Source of the DNA: Flammeovirgaceae bacterium
GTDB taxonomy: Bacteria; Bacteroidota; Bacteroidia; Cytophagales; Cyclobacteriaceae
Assembly: GCA_015180985.1 (NCBI GenBank)
Contig: CP054185.1
Coordinates: forward strand, 2,479,225-2,543,224
Reading direction: 5' to 3'
DNA length: 64,000 nucleotides
The position numbers were made by a program, and so were the translations under genes. A model generated the notes under the pieces. It did not search any database. It was given only the letters and a program-made list of their open reading frames with translations, and had not been told where the DNA came from. Positions 1 through 8,552 of the stretch are shown here, piece after piece (position 1 is the stretch's first letter; every line of letters begins with the position of its first letter).

Positions 1-321
1 TAAGTTGTAAGCGAGTAACAAAATGATAAACAAGGTGGGCGACTGACTGGCTTGCGGCACAATAAACATGATGATTCCGCCCAGGATGTGAAGTACACCT
101 AAAACCTTTTCGGTTGCAAAGTAACGGTCGGCTATCAGGCCAAGGAAAAACGGTGCTACAATAGCGGCAATCGGGTTAACCGTGTAGGGCCAGTGGGTAA
201 GGTTGGTCATGCCCAACTCAGTCATGTAAACAGCTACGGTAGTGTACCATGCGCCCCAGATGAAGAACTGAAAAAACATCATGGCGCTAAGGCGCGGAAC
301 AAGTAAGGATGGTGCAGACAT
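1..321 (-). CDS. MFS transporter, N-terminal part (runs off the window)
   Basis: Only the first 107 residues are present, read on the minus strand from an ATG at 319-321. Hydrophobic stretches near residues 13-35, 45-65 and 75-105 look like membrane helices. The loop GLIADRYF around residues 61-68 fits the GxxxDR loop between helices 2 and 3 of major facilitator transporters, and FFQFFIWGAWYTT near residue 16 resembles the nucleoside/H+ symporter (NupG-like) group. It diverges from a sugar dehydrogenase and isomerase operon, so import of a sugar, polyol or nucleoside used by that operon is a reasonable inference. The substrate cannot be read from this fragment, and the C-terminal half lies outside the window. 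Confidence 0.8.
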   Translation of the reverse strand, partial: MSAPSLLVPRLSAMMFFQFFIWGAWYTTVAVYMTELGMTNLTHWPYTVNPIAAIVAPFFLGLIADRYFATEKVLGVLHILGGIIMFIVPQASQSPTLFIILLLAYNL

Positions 322-378
322 ACAGGTTTAAGTTTTCCTTAATATCTGCTGAATTTTATCGTATTGCAAGTGTCTTAT

Positions 379-392
379 TGCAATCGTTTGCA
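379..392. promoter_or_regulatory. LacI-family operator-like palindrome
   Basis: The 14 bases TGCAATCGTTTGCA form a near-perfect palindrome around a central CG with one mismatched pair, the layout of LacI/GalR-family operators. It lies in the divergent gap between the MFS transporter and the oxidoreductase operon. An 11-base core, CAATCGTTTGC, recurs at 4696-4706 before the alpha-glucan operon. No LacI regulator gene lies in the window, so the binding protein is unknown. Confidence 0.45.
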
Positions 393-456
393 CAAAAAAT
401 CCGATGTCATATTCTATTCTTTTAAATATATTGTCATCATTAAAATCTGATTGTGC

Positions 457-1614
457 ATGAACCGAAAAATCCGCATGGGTATGATAGGAGGGGGTCATGG
501 TGCATTTATTGGTGCCGTACACCGTAAGGCTGCCGCGTTGGATGGGACCCTTGAATTGGTTTGTGGATCTTTTAGCAGCAATCCCAAGACATCCCTGGAA
601 ACGGGTAAAGCACTTTTTCTTAGTGAGAACAGGGTTTATCCAACTTATGCTGAAATGATTCATGCTGAAAAGAAACTTCCGGCCGAAAAACGGATGGAGG
701 CTGTTTCTATCGTAACACCTAACCACCTGCATTTCGATCCGGCCAGGATGGCGCTTGAAAATGGTTTCCATGTTATCGTAGATAAACCGTTGTGCCTTTC
801 TACATCAGAAGCAAGGCAATTGGTAAAGGTGGTCAAGAAAACAGGGCTGATCCTGGCCCTTACCCATACCTACACGGGTTACCCGATGATAAAGGAAGCC
901 AGGCGATTGGTAAATAGCGGTGTGTTCGGTAAAATCCGGAAAGTGTATGTAGAATATACACAGGGATGGCTTGCCCAACCTGTTGAAAAGACCGGTCAAA
1001 AACAGGCTTCGTGGCGGTCGGATCCAAAGTTTTCAGGATTGGGTGGTGCCATTGGCGATATCGGCACCCATGCGGCAAATCTGGCTGAGTATATTACCGG
1101 ATCATTTATTACCGGGTTGTGTGCCGATCTACGGGCTATCGTAAAGGGCCGTGTACTTGATGATGATGCCTCCATGCTCATCAACTTCGATAATGGCGCT
1201 TCGGGTGTTTTAATTGCCACCCAGGTTGCTGCAGGTGAAGAGAATAATTTAGTTATCCGTGTTTACGGTGAGAAAGGTGGTTTGGAGTGGCGGCAGGAAG
1301 AGCCCAACACGCTTGTTTTAAAGTGGCCCGACAAACCACGGGAAATTTATCGTACCGGAATGGGATATGTTTCAGAGGCTGCAAAACTCAATACGCGCAC
1401 TCCATCAGGTCATCCCGAAGGTTACCTCGAAGCATTTGCCAACCTGTACCAATCATTTGCCAGAGCCGTAAACGATTTTAAGCCGGGAAAGAAAATCGAT
1501 CCTGCGAAATACGATTTTCCTGATGTGGAAGACGGCCTGCGCGGAATGGCCTTTATCGAAGCCTGTGTTAAGTCATCAAAGCAAAAGCAAAAATGGGTAC
1601 CCATAAAACTATGA
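457..1614 (+). CDS. Gfo/Idh/MocA family NAD(P)-dependent oxidoreductase
   Basis: A 385-residue sugar or polyol dehydrogenase of the Gfo/Idh/MocA family. The N-terminal Rossmann fold opens with GGGHGAFIG at residues 11-19. A DKPLCLS segment near residue 110 supplies the conserved Lys-Pro, and GDIGTHAANL near residue 195 carries the catalytic Asp and His region. The ATG at 457 is preferred over the in-frame TTG at 451. The stop overlaps the next ATG as ATGA, so the isomerase downstream is translationally coupled. Such pairs oxidise or isomerise unusual sugars and inositols; the exact substrate is not visible. There is no signal peptide, so it is expected to be cytoplasmic. Confidence 0.9.
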   Translation: MNRKIRMGMIGGGHGAFIGAVHRKAAALDGTLELVCGSFSSNPKTSLETGKALFLSENRVYPTYAEMIHAEKKLPAEKRMEAVSIVTPNHLHFDPARMALENGFHVIVDKPLCLSTSEARQLVKVVKKTGLILALTHTYTGYPMIKEARRLVNSGVFGKIRKVYVEYTQGWLAQPVEKTGQKQASWRSDPKFSGLGGAIGDIGTHAANLAEYITGSFITGLCADLRAIVKGRVLDDDASMLINFDNGASGVLIATQVAAGEENNLVIRVYGEKGGLEWRQEEPNTLVLKWPDKPREIYRTGMGYVSEAAKLNTRTPSGHPEGYLEAFANLYQSFARAVNDFKPGKKIDPAKYDFPDVEDGLRGMAFIEACVKSSKQKQKWVPIKL

Positions 1615-2663
1615 CGACCATTAAAGGTCCTGCTTTGTTTCTTGCCCAATTTATGGGCGCTAAACCTCCCTTTAATAAAATGGAGAGCATTTGCCGGTGG
1701 GCCGCTTCGTTGGGATTTATCGGAGTACAGATTCCGACAGTTGATGCGCGTTGCATTAATCTGAAAAAGGTTGCCGAAAGTAAAGACTTTGCCGATGAGT
1801 ATAAAGAAACCGTTCGAAGCTATGGTGTTGAAATTACAGAGCTTTCAACTCATCTGCAGGGGCAGTTGGTAGCGGTTCACCCTGCGTATGATCAATTATT
1901 TGATGGATTCGCGCCCACATCGGTGCGCAATAACCCCAAAGCCCGCCAGGCTTGGGCGGTGGATCAATTAAAACTTGCCGCTAAGGCCAGCCGCAATCTC
2001 GGCATTAATGTCTGCGTAACATTTTCCGGTTCATTGTTGTGGCATACGGTGTACCCCTGGCCGCAGCGTTCAATGGGGTTAGTTGAAGATGGCTTTAAGG
2101 AATTAGCAAAACGGTGGCTTCCGATTTTGAATCACTTCGATAAATACGGAGTTGATTTGTGCTTTGAAGTGCATGCGGGCGAAGATCTGCACGATGGCAT
2201 TACCTTTGAGCGCTTTTGGGAAGCAACCGGAAAACACAACCGTGTTAATTTGCTTTACGATCCCAGCCACTTTATCCTGCAACAACTCGACTACATTCAG
2301 TACATTGATCATTACCACAGTTTTATTAAAATGTTTCACGTTAAAGATGCCGAGTATAATCCTACAGGCAAATGTGGAGTATATGGCGGCTACCTCGACT
2401 GGCGTGAGCGCCCGGGGCGATTCCGGTCGCTGGGCGATGGGCAAGTGAATTTTAAAAAAATCTTTTCAAAGCTGGCCCAGTATGGTTATCCCGGATGGGC
2501 CGTGCTTGAATGGGAATGTTGCATAAAACATCCGGAACAGGGAGCGACCGAAGGAGCCCGGTTTATTAAAGACCACATCATCCGCGTTACCGATAAAGCT
2601 TTTGATGATTTTGCCGCTACACAAAAAAACAGCAAATTGAACAAGAAAATACTAGGATTATGA
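1611..2663 (+). CDS. Sugar phosphate isomerase/epimerase (TIM barrel)
   Basis: A 350-residue xylose isomerase-like TIM-barrel protein. Likely metal ligands are visible in order: Glu in CFEVHAGED (about residue 186), Asp in LLYDPSHF (about 217), His in FHVKDAEY (about 243) and Glu in VLEWECC (about 295). I chose the ATG at 1611, which overlaps the upstream TGA as ATGA, rather than the ATG at 1593, which would add six residues inside the preceding gene. The 3' end again overlaps the next start as ATGA. It probably acts with the adjacent dehydrogenase on the same sugar or inositol derivative. It is cytoplasmic, unlike the Tat-exported relative at 3492. Confidence 0.88.
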   Translation: MTTIKGPALFLAQFMGAKPPFNKMESICRWAASLGFIGVQIPTVDARCINLKKVAESKDFADEYKETVRSYGVEITELSTHLQGQLVAVHPAYDQLFDGFAPTSVRNNPKARQAWAVDQLKLAAKASRNLGINVCVTFSGSLLWHTVYPWPQRSMGLVEDGFKELAKRWLPILNHFDKYGVDLCFEVHAGEDLHDGITFERFWEATGKHNRVNLLYDPSHFILQQLDYIQYIDHYHSFIKMFHVKDAEYNPTGKCGVYGGYLDWRERPGRFRSLGDGQVNFKKIFSKLAQYGYPGWAVLEWECCIKHPEQGATEGARFIKDHIIRVTDKAFDDFAATQKNSKLNKKILGL

Positions 2664-3046
2664 ATAAGCTTAAAATTCTTTTGATGTCCGTCCTTCTTTT
2701 ATCCTGTGGCGGAGGCGGAAAAGAAACCGGAAATGCAACTGAAACTGAAACCATAACTTCATCAGCCGAGTTAATTAAAAAGGGCGAGCAATTGGTTAAT
2801 GCAAGCGACTGTAAAACCTGCCACCACCAGGTAAATAAAATCATCGGGCCATCACATCTGGATGTGGCAAAAAAATATGAGTTTACACAGGAAAATGTAA
2901 AGCTGATGGCTGAGCGCATCATCAAAGGAGGTAGTGGGGTTTGGGGCGATGTGCCAATGACTCCTCATCCGGATCTTTCAGTTACCGATGCCGAGAATAT
3001 GGCACGTTATGTATTATCACTTGATGGCGAAGCCGAAAAGAAATGA
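2660..3046 (+). CDS. Lipoprotein c-type cytochrome
   Basis: A 128-residue class I cytochrome c. The N-terminus is a lipoprotein signal with the acylated cysteine at residue 16 (VLLLSC), followed by a glycine-rich and acidic linker. The single heme site is CKTCH at residues 51-55, and the likely axial methionine lies in DVPMTPHP near residue 102. It is therefore predicted to be membrane-anchored and periplasmic. Its ATG overlaps the TGA of the isomerase gene, placing it in the dehydrogenase-isomerase operon. Bacteroidota often have such monoheme cytochromes beside sugar oxidoreductases; a role as electron acceptor for a periplasmic oxidation is inference. Confidence 0.9.
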   Translation: MNKLKILLMSVLLLSCGGGGKETGNATETETITSSAELIKKGEQLVNASDCKTCHHQVNKIIGPSHLDVAKKYEFTQENVKLMAERIIKGGSGVWGDVPMTPHPDLSVTDAENMARYVLSLDGEAEKK

Positions 3047-3054
3047 GTTGAAGG

Positions 3055-3480
3055 ATGATCCTTCAGATTTTCGATAATGAGTATGTAGCCTGCGAACTCG
3101 ATGACTCTCTGCCTGTACTGAAGCATCGTTGGAAAAAGCCATTGCCGGGCACTATCTTCCGTGAAACATTGGTGGCCATACAGCAACGGTATGTTGAACT
3201 GAGTAAGTCATACGCTAATTTGGCCTGGCTGGCCGATACCCAACTCCTTGGTGAGGTGGATGAAGAAACCGAAAAATGGTTTTCGGAGGTTTGGGAAGAT
3301 TTACTCTTTAATAAAGCCGGTGTAAAAATTCATGCCGTTATTCTTGGCGAGGACATCTTTGCCGATTACCCCATGGAAAAATTTAAACTGCAGGCTGCCG
3401 AAAAGTATAAAACGCACCAGGTGCAACTTGAAGTTTTTTCTGACGAACAGGAAGCATACGACTGGATACGAACACGATAA
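3055..3480 (+). CDS. STAS/SpoIIAA-like hypothetical protein
   Basis: A 141-residue soluble protein beginning at an ATG 9 bases after the cytochrome gene. It has no signal peptide or membrane helix. Alternating strand and helix character, a central helix rich in Trp and Glu, and the closing pattern LEVFSDEQEAYDWIRT resemble the SpoIIAA/STAS-like small proteins common in Cytophagales, in which the last helix ends in an A-x-x-W-[IL] pattern. That assignment is by overall resemblance only. No catalytic motif is visible. Its position between the cytochrome and the exported isomerase suggests co-transcription, but gives no function. Confidence 0.6.
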   Translation: MILQIFDNEYVACELDDSLPVLKHRWKKPLPGTIFRETLVAIQQRYVELSKSYANLAWLADTQLLGEVDEETEKWFSEVWEDLLFNKAGVKIHAVILGEDIFADYPMEKFKLQAAEKYKTHQVQLEVFSDEQEAYDWIRTR

Positions 3481-3491
3481 TTACTTACCTT

Positions 3492-4373
3492 ATGAAACGC
3501 AGGAAATTTATCCAACACTCGGCAGTTGCAGCCACCGGAAGTTTACTGATGCCCTCTTTACTGGGTTGCAAACCGGCAAAGCAAGAAAACAAAAAAACTT
3601 TAGGGTTACAGTTGTACACCTTGCGCGATGTTATTTTGAAAGACCTCCAGGGAACGCTTAAAGCGGTGGCTGATATTGGTTATACCGAAATGGAGACCTT
3701 TTCGTATGGTGACGGTAAAATATTTGGCCAGCCTTTTAACGAGTATGTTAAAATAACGAATGACCTCGGCTTGAAAACGGTAAGCGGCCATTACATGTCT
3801 GGCTTTAATTTGCAGTCATCCGGTAACTTGCGCTCAGGCTGGGAACAGGCCGTGGCCGATGCCAAATCGGCCGGGCAGGAGTACATGATTATTGCCTACC
3901 TCTTTAAAGAGGAGCGTGAGACCATCGACCAATACAAGGAACTTTGTGAATTGATAAATAAGGGAGCCGAAGTTTGTAAAAGCTATGGTATTAAGATGGG
4001 GTATCATAATCATGATTTTGAGTTTGTGGCTATCAACAACGAAGTACCGTATGATGTAATGCTTGCCGAACTTGATCCGACATTGGTGAGCATGGAACTT
4101 GATCTTTACTGGATTGTGCGTGCAGGTTTTTCACCGGCCGATTATTTTGCCAGGCACCCGGGCCGCTTTGAACTTTGGCATGTTAAGGATATGCACAAGG
4201 ATGATCCAACCAAAAATGCCGACTTGGGCACCGGCTCCATAAATTTTGCTGAAATTTTTAAACTAAGGCAGCAATCAGGTCTAAAACATTTTTTTGTAGA
4301 ACAGGAAACTTACGATGTCTCTTCGCTGGAAAGTGTTAAAAATAACTACAACTATCTGAAAGAAATCGTGTAA
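3492..4373 (+). CDS. Tat-exported sugar phosphate isomerase/epimerase-like protein
   Basis: A 293-residue TIM-barrel protein with a twin-arginine leader (MKRRKFIQ at 1-8, then AVAATGSLLM) ending in LLGC with cysteine 26, so it is probably a Tat-exported lipoprotein. The barrel has GYHNHDFEF, MELDLYWI, WHVKDMHKDD and FVEQETYD, which supply the usual His, Glu/Asp, His and Glu metal ligands. Export of this family, usually on sugar substrates without phosphate, is common in Bacteroidota. It is the second isomerase of the region. It starts 11 bases after the previous stop and is probably in the same transcript. The substrate is unknown. Confidence 0.87.
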   Translation: MKRRKFIQHSAVAATGSLLMPSLLGCKPAKQENKKTLGLQLYTLRDVILKDLQGTLKAVADIGYTEMETFSYGDGKIFGQPFNEYVKITNDLGLKTVSGHYMSGFNLQSSGNLRSGWEQAVADAKSAGQEYMIIAYLFKEERETIDQYKELCELINKGAEVCKSYGIKMGYHNHDFEFVAINNEVPYDVMLAELDPTLVSMELDLYWIVRAGFSPADYFARHPGRFELWHVKDMHKDDPTKNADLGTGSINFAEIFKLRQQSGLKHFFVEQETYDVSSLESVKNNYNYLKEIV

Positions 4374-4382
4374 TATGTGCAC

Positions 4383-4691
4383 ATGCGCCTTCTCAATTTT
4401 CTGCTGGCTGTAGCTTTTTTGGTTATTGCCTCGCTGCAGGTAAATGCCCCGGAACCCGTTGCGTGGATACTCATTTTCGGAAGCATGGCAGTTGTTTGCA
4501 TTTTAGCCCTTTTCAATTATTTCCCACGTGTTATACTCTTTACGTTACTGGGTGTTTTTGGTAGTTATAGTTTATACCTGGGGTGGCGATACGGAGTCAG
4601 CACTGGTTTGCGCATAAATGGTTTTGCGGGTATTGTGGTATGTGTTATCATACTGGTGTTTTATCTTGTCCGATCTTATCGGATACGATAA
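4383..4691 (+). CDS. TMEM220-like small membrane protein
   Basis: A 102-residue integral membrane protein with about four hydrophobic helices (residues 1-18, 25-45, 48-68 and 78-98). The motif SLQVNAPEPVAWILIF after the first helix matches the Q-x-N-x-P-[DE]-P-x-x-W signature of TMEM220 family proteins. An in-frame GTG lies at 4377, but the ATG at 4383 gives a normal N-terminus. It closes the first operon, only 9 bases after the isomerase gene. The biochemical function of this family is not established. Confidence 0.7.
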   Translation: MRLLNFLLAVAFLVIASLQVNAPEPVAWILIFGSMAVVCILALFNYFPRVILFTLLGVFGSYSLYLGWRYGVSTGLRINGFAGIVVCVIILVFYLVRSYRIR

Positions 4692-4693
4692 TT

Positions 4694-4707
4694 TTCAATC
4701 GTTTGCG
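4694..4707. promoter_or_regulatory. Second LacI-like half-palindrome before the alpha-glucan operon
   Basis: TTCAATCGTTTGCG shares the 11-base core CAATCGTTTGC with the better palindrome at 379-392. It lies about 80 bases before the amylase ATG, between the first operon and the glucan operon. Its outer bases are less symmetrical, so it is the weaker candidate. A shared sugar-responsive LacI-family regulator for both operons is an inference. Confidence 0.3.
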
Positions 4708-4784
4708 CAACCTGTTTCTTTTTCCGCTGTGACTCCTGCTAAAATACGTTTTTGCGATGGGCACGGATTCTCATATCTTTAACC

Positions 4785-6590
4785 ATGTTCCGCAATTACC
4801 TGTTGATACTGATAATTTTAACTTTTGCGTGTTCCCGTACAACCGAAAAGATTCCTGACGTGCTACCTGTTGCCGAATCCAAAAAAAAAATAGTCATCTA
4901 CCAGATGATGACCCGGCTTTTTGGTAACAAAGTAACTGCCAACAAAAAATACGGAACGATTGAAGAGAATGGTGTGGGTAGGTTTAACGATATTAATGCT
5001 AACGCACTGAAGGGATTGAAAGAATTAGGTGTTACCCACATCTGGTACACCGGTATTATCGAGCATGCGTTGCTTACTGATTACACTGCTTACGGCATTA
5101 CGCTTGACGATGCCGATGTGGTAAAGGGCCGGGCCGGTTCACCTTATTCCATTAAAGATTACTACGATGTAAATCCCGATCTGGCGGTTCAGGTGCCAAA
5201 CCGAATGAAGGAATTTGAAGCGCTTGTTGAGCGCACCCATGCACATGGCTTAAAAGTGCTTATTGATTTTGTACCCAACCACGTGGCTCGCGGGTATAAA
5301 TCCGATGCAAAACCACGGGGTGTTCGCGATTTTGGCGAGGATGACGATAAAACCGTTGCTTTTAAGCCTTCTAATAACTTTTACTACTTACCTGGCCAAA
5401 CCTTTAAAGTACCTCAAGGATATGATCCGCTGGGCCCGGAAAATGAATTTCCAACCAAAGACGGAATGTTTGAAGAAAATCCGGCAAAAGCCACCGGCAA
5501 TGATAAGTTTGTGGCCCAGCCTTCAATAACCGACTGGTTTGAAGCAGCCAAGTTGAATTATGGTGTGGATATTCAGGGAGGTGGTCAAAACTATTTTGAC
5601 CCCTTACCCGACACCTGGCTTAAAATGCGCGACATCTTGCTTTTTTGGGCAAATAAAAAGGTTGACGGCTTCCGTTGCGACATTGCCGAAATGGTACCCG
5701 TTGAGTTTTGGAGTTGGGTAATCCCGCAGGTAAAAGCTGTTAATAACAATTTGATTTTTATTGCGGAAATCTATAACCCATCGTTGTACCGAAGTTTCAT
5801 CCATACGGGCCGGTTTGATTTTCTTTATGATAAGGTGCAGTTGTATGATACACTCCGAAGGCTTATCCGTGGCGATGGTTCTACTTCCGAAATTCACCCG
5901 ATTCAGGAATCTCTTTCTGGTATCAATAAGCACATGCTTCACTTCCTGGAAAATCATGATGAGCAACGGATAGCGTCAAAATATTTTGCCGGTGATCCGT
6001 GGAAAGCCGTGCCGGCCATGGTTATCAGTGCCCTTATCGACAGCGGCCCGGTAATGATCTACTTTGGCCAGGAAGTAGGCGAACCTGCCGATGGCGACCC
6101 GGGGCACCAAACCCTGGAGCAGCCCGGTACAACATCTAAAATGGACTATTGGGGTGTGCCGGAGCATCAAAAGTGGATGAACAACGGCCTGTTCGATGGT
6201 GGGTTGCTTTCCGAAGAGCAAAAACAGTTGCGTCAGTTTTATATGAATTTGCTCAATCTCGCAGGGCAATCGGAGGCTATTGCTATGGGCAACTATGCCG
6301 ATTTAACCCGCCATAATCTTGAACGAAAACAAATTAGCGATGACATCCATGCGTTTGTTCGTTGGCATGGTGATGAGCGATTGCTCATACTGTCCAGCTT
6401 CCGGTCAAAACCGGCCGATGTAACTATTACTATTCCTGAAACGGTGGCTGAGCAAATGGGATTGCAAAAAGGAAATACCTATGTGGCCCGCGATATACTT
6501 TGGCGCGAAGTTGAAACAGGCATTGATGAAAATCTGTCTGTACGTGTTCGTTTAAATCCTTACGGAGCTTTAATTCTCAAAATAAAATAG
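4785..6590 (+). CDS. GH13 alpha-amylase family lipoprotein
   Basis: A 601-residue glycoside hydrolase family 13 enzyme, expected to cut alpha-1,4 glucans. The leader MFRNYLLILIILTFAC puts the lipid-modified cysteine at residue 16, so it is anchored to a membrane facing the periplasm or surface. The four GH13 regions are present: DFVPNH (about 160), GFRCD with nucleophile Asp299, FIAEIY with acid/base Glu328, and ENHDEQR with Asp392. The ATG at 4785 starts a proper lipoprotein signal; an earlier in-frame TTG at 4752 does not. It lies 6 bases before glgE and could supply maltose or maltooligosaccharides to the enzymes encoded downstream. Confidence 0.92.
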   Translation: MFRNYLLILIILTFACSRTTEKIPDVLPVAESKKKIVIYQMMTRLFGNKVTANKKYGTIEENGVGRFNDINANALKGLKELGVTHIWYTGIIEHALLTDYTAYGITLDDADVVKGRAGSPYSIKDYYDVNPDLAVQVPNRMKEFEALVERTHAHGLKVLIDFVPNHVARGYKSDAKPRGVRDFGEDDDKTVAFKPSNNFYYLPGQTFKVPQGYDPLGPENEFPTKDGMFEENPAKATGNDKFVAQPSITDWFEAAKLNYGVDIQGGGQNYFDPLPDTWLKMRDILLFWANKKVDGFRCDIAEMVPVEFWSWVIPQVKAVNNNLIFIAEIYNPSLYRSFIHTGRFDFLYDKVQLYDTLRRLIRGDGSTSEIHPIQESLSGINKHMLHFLENHDEQRIASKYFAGDPWKAVPAMVISALIDSGPVMIYFGQEVGEPADGDPGHQTLEQPGTTSKMDYWGVPEHQKWMNNGLFDGGLLSEEQKQLRQFYMNLLNLAGQSEAIAMGNYADLTRHNLERKQISDDIHAFVRWHGDERLLILSSFRSKPADVTITIPETVAEQMGLQKGNTYVARDILWREVETGIDENLSVRVRLNPYGALILKIK

Positions 6591-6596
6591 TTATTA

Positions 6597-8552
6597 ATGA
6601 TTGCCTCACTACCGGGCCAATCCCGTGTTATTATTGAAAATGTACAACCGCAGGTTGATAGGGGCCTTTATCCCGTTAAGCGTACTGTGGGCGAAGCTGT
6701 ACAGGTAACAGCCGATATATTTTCTGATGGCCATGACCATGTGCGTGCCGAAGTATTATTCAGAAAGAAAACTGAAAAAAACTGGAACCTGGCCGAAATG
6801 CATCACCAGGGAAATGATTCATGGTCGGGTACCTTTACGGTTACGGATAAAGTTCCATACGTGTTTACCGTTCGGGCCTGGGTTGACCATTTTGAAACCT
6901 GGTATGATGGCATCTTAAAAAAGATTGCGGCCCAGCTTCAGGTTCAGGTAGAACTTGCCGAAGGAAGCGTGTTGCTCCTTCAGTTACCTGAAGGCAAAAA
7001 GAAGGATGTTCTTAAACTAGCCGCTCAACTGAAGGATGAGACGCGTTATGCCGAAAACATTGAACTGGTTTCGGACAACATGTTTGCCGAACTGGTAAAA
7101 CGTAATCCGCTTCGAAAGCATGAAACGGTTTATCCGGCTGAATTGCTGGTGGTAGTTGAGCATGCTAAAGCCCGTTTCAGTACCTGGTATGAACTGTTTC
7201 CGCGGTCGGCCTCGCTGGCCGGCAAGCACGGCACCTTTGCCGATGTTGTCAAACTGTTGCCACGCATTGAGGCCATGGGTTTTGATGTGCTGTATCTTCC
7301 GCCCATTCACCCCATTGGAAAAGTAAACCGGAAAGGCAAGAACAACAACGTGCGTGCTGTAGCCGGTGAGCCCGGCTCTCCGTGGGCTATCGGCAGCGAT
7401 GAAGGGGGGCACAAAGCTATTCATCCTCAGTTGGGCACCCTCGAACAGTACAAAGAATTAATTGTGAAAGCCCGCAAGCGGGGTATTGATGTGGCCATGG
7501 ATTTGGCTTTTCAGTGCGCTCCGGATCATCCCTATGTAAAGGAACACCCGCATTGGTTTAAAGTCCGGCCGGATGGCTCCATTCAGTATGCCGAGAACCC
7601 ACCGAAAAAATACCAGGATATTTACCCGTTTAATTTTGAGTGCGATGACTGGCAGAATTTGTGGAATGAATTACTTAGTGTTGTACTGTATTGGATTGAT
7701 CAGGGAGTTAAAATCTTTCGGGTTGATAACCCGCATACCAAACCCTTTAGGTTTTGGCAATGGCTGATTGCCGAAGTGAATAAACAGCACGAAGATGTTA
7801 TTTTCTTATCGGAGGCCTTCACCCGCCCGAAGGTTATGGCTACACTGGCCAAGCTGGGGTTTACCCAATCGTACACGTATTTTACCTGGCGCGTTACCCG
7901 AAACGAGATCGTTGAGTACATGAACGAGTTGGTTCACGGCCCCTCGCGCAATTATTTCAGGCCGAACTTCTGGCCGAATACGCCTGATATCCTTCCGTAC
8001 CACCTGCAACATCAGGGCGATACAATTTTTATTATCCGGTTTGTGCTGGCTGCCACGCTTTCGTCCAACTACGGCATTTACGGCCCGCCCTTCGAGTTTT
8101 GTGAAAACATTCCGATTCCCGGAAAAGAAGAATATCTCGATTCTGAAAAATTTGAAATCAAACAATACGATTGGAAGAAAACCACCCGTATGACAGACCT
8201 TATCTCCATCGTAAATAAAGCCCGCAAGGAACACCCGGCCCTGCAGTCAACCTGGAACATTCATTTTTGTACCTGCAATAATGACAACCTGCTGGCTTAC
8301 CTGAAAACTACCGATAACCTTGCTGATTGTGTTCTGGTGGTTGTTAATTTCGATCAGCATGGCCGGCAATCCGGCTATGTGCAACTGCCGAAGGAAATGC
8401 TGCGGCTGAGTGACCTGATTAACGTGAAATTGCACGATATGGTAACGAATGAGCATTACACCTGGACGCAGGAGTGGAATTATGTTGAGCTCGATCCGCA
8501 CAAACTGCCATTTCATTTGTTTCACCTCACAGTTCATGAATCGTTTGCATGA
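6597..8552 (+). CDS. glgE: Alpha-1,4-glucan:maltose-1-phosphate maltosyltransferase
   Basis: A 651-residue GH13 subfamily 3 enzyme that extends alpha-glucan chains from maltose 1-phosphate in the cytoplasm. An N-terminal beta-sandwich domain (about 1-105) and a helical insert (about 105-200) precede the barrel, as in known GlgE proteins. Diagnostic stretches are LPPIHPIGKVNRKGKNN, AFQCAPDHPYV, FRVDNPHTKPF with nucleophile Asp377, and FLSEAFTRP with acid/base Glu406. The length is normal for the family. Its TGA overlaps the next ATG (ATGA), so it is coupled to the TreS-maltokinase gene, whose kinase domain is expected to make its substrate. Confidence 0.96.
   Translation: MIASLPGQSRVIIENVQPQVDRGLYPVKRTVGEAVQVTADIFSDGHDHVRAEVLFRKKTEKNWNLAEMHHQGNDSWSGTFTVTDKVPYVFTVRAWVDHFETWYDGILKKIAAQLQVQVELAEGSVLLLQLPEGKKKDVLKLAAQLKDETRYAENIELVSDNMFAELVKRNPLRKHETVYPAELLVVVEHAKARFSTWYELFPRSASLAGKHGTFADVVKLLPRIEAMGFDVLYLPPIHPIGKVNRKGKNNNVRAVAGEPGSPWAIGSDEGGHKAIHPQLGTLEQYKELIVKARKRGIDVAMDLAFQCAPDHPYVKEHPHWFKVRPDGSIQYAENPPKKYQDIYPFNFECDDWQNLWNELLSVVLYWIDQGVKIFRVDNPHTKPFRFWQWLIAEVNKQHEDVIFLSEAFTRPKVMATLAKLGFTQSYTYFTWRVTRNEIVEYMNELVHGPSRNYFRPNFWPNTPDILPYHLQHQGDTIFIIRFVLAATLSSNYGIYGPPFEFCENIPIPGKEEYLDSEKFEIKQYDWKKTTRMTDLISIVNKARKEHPALQSTWNIHFCTCNNDNLLAYLKTTDNLADCVLVVVNFDQHGRQSGYVQLPKEMLRLSDLINVKLHDMVTNEHYTWTQEWNYVELDPHKLPFHLFHLTVHESFA

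Noticed and set aside
328-771. Minus-strand frame of 147 codons at the start of the oxidoreductase gene
   Set aside because: It is antisense to a well-supported gene and covers the divergent regulatory gap; its composition is not protein-like.
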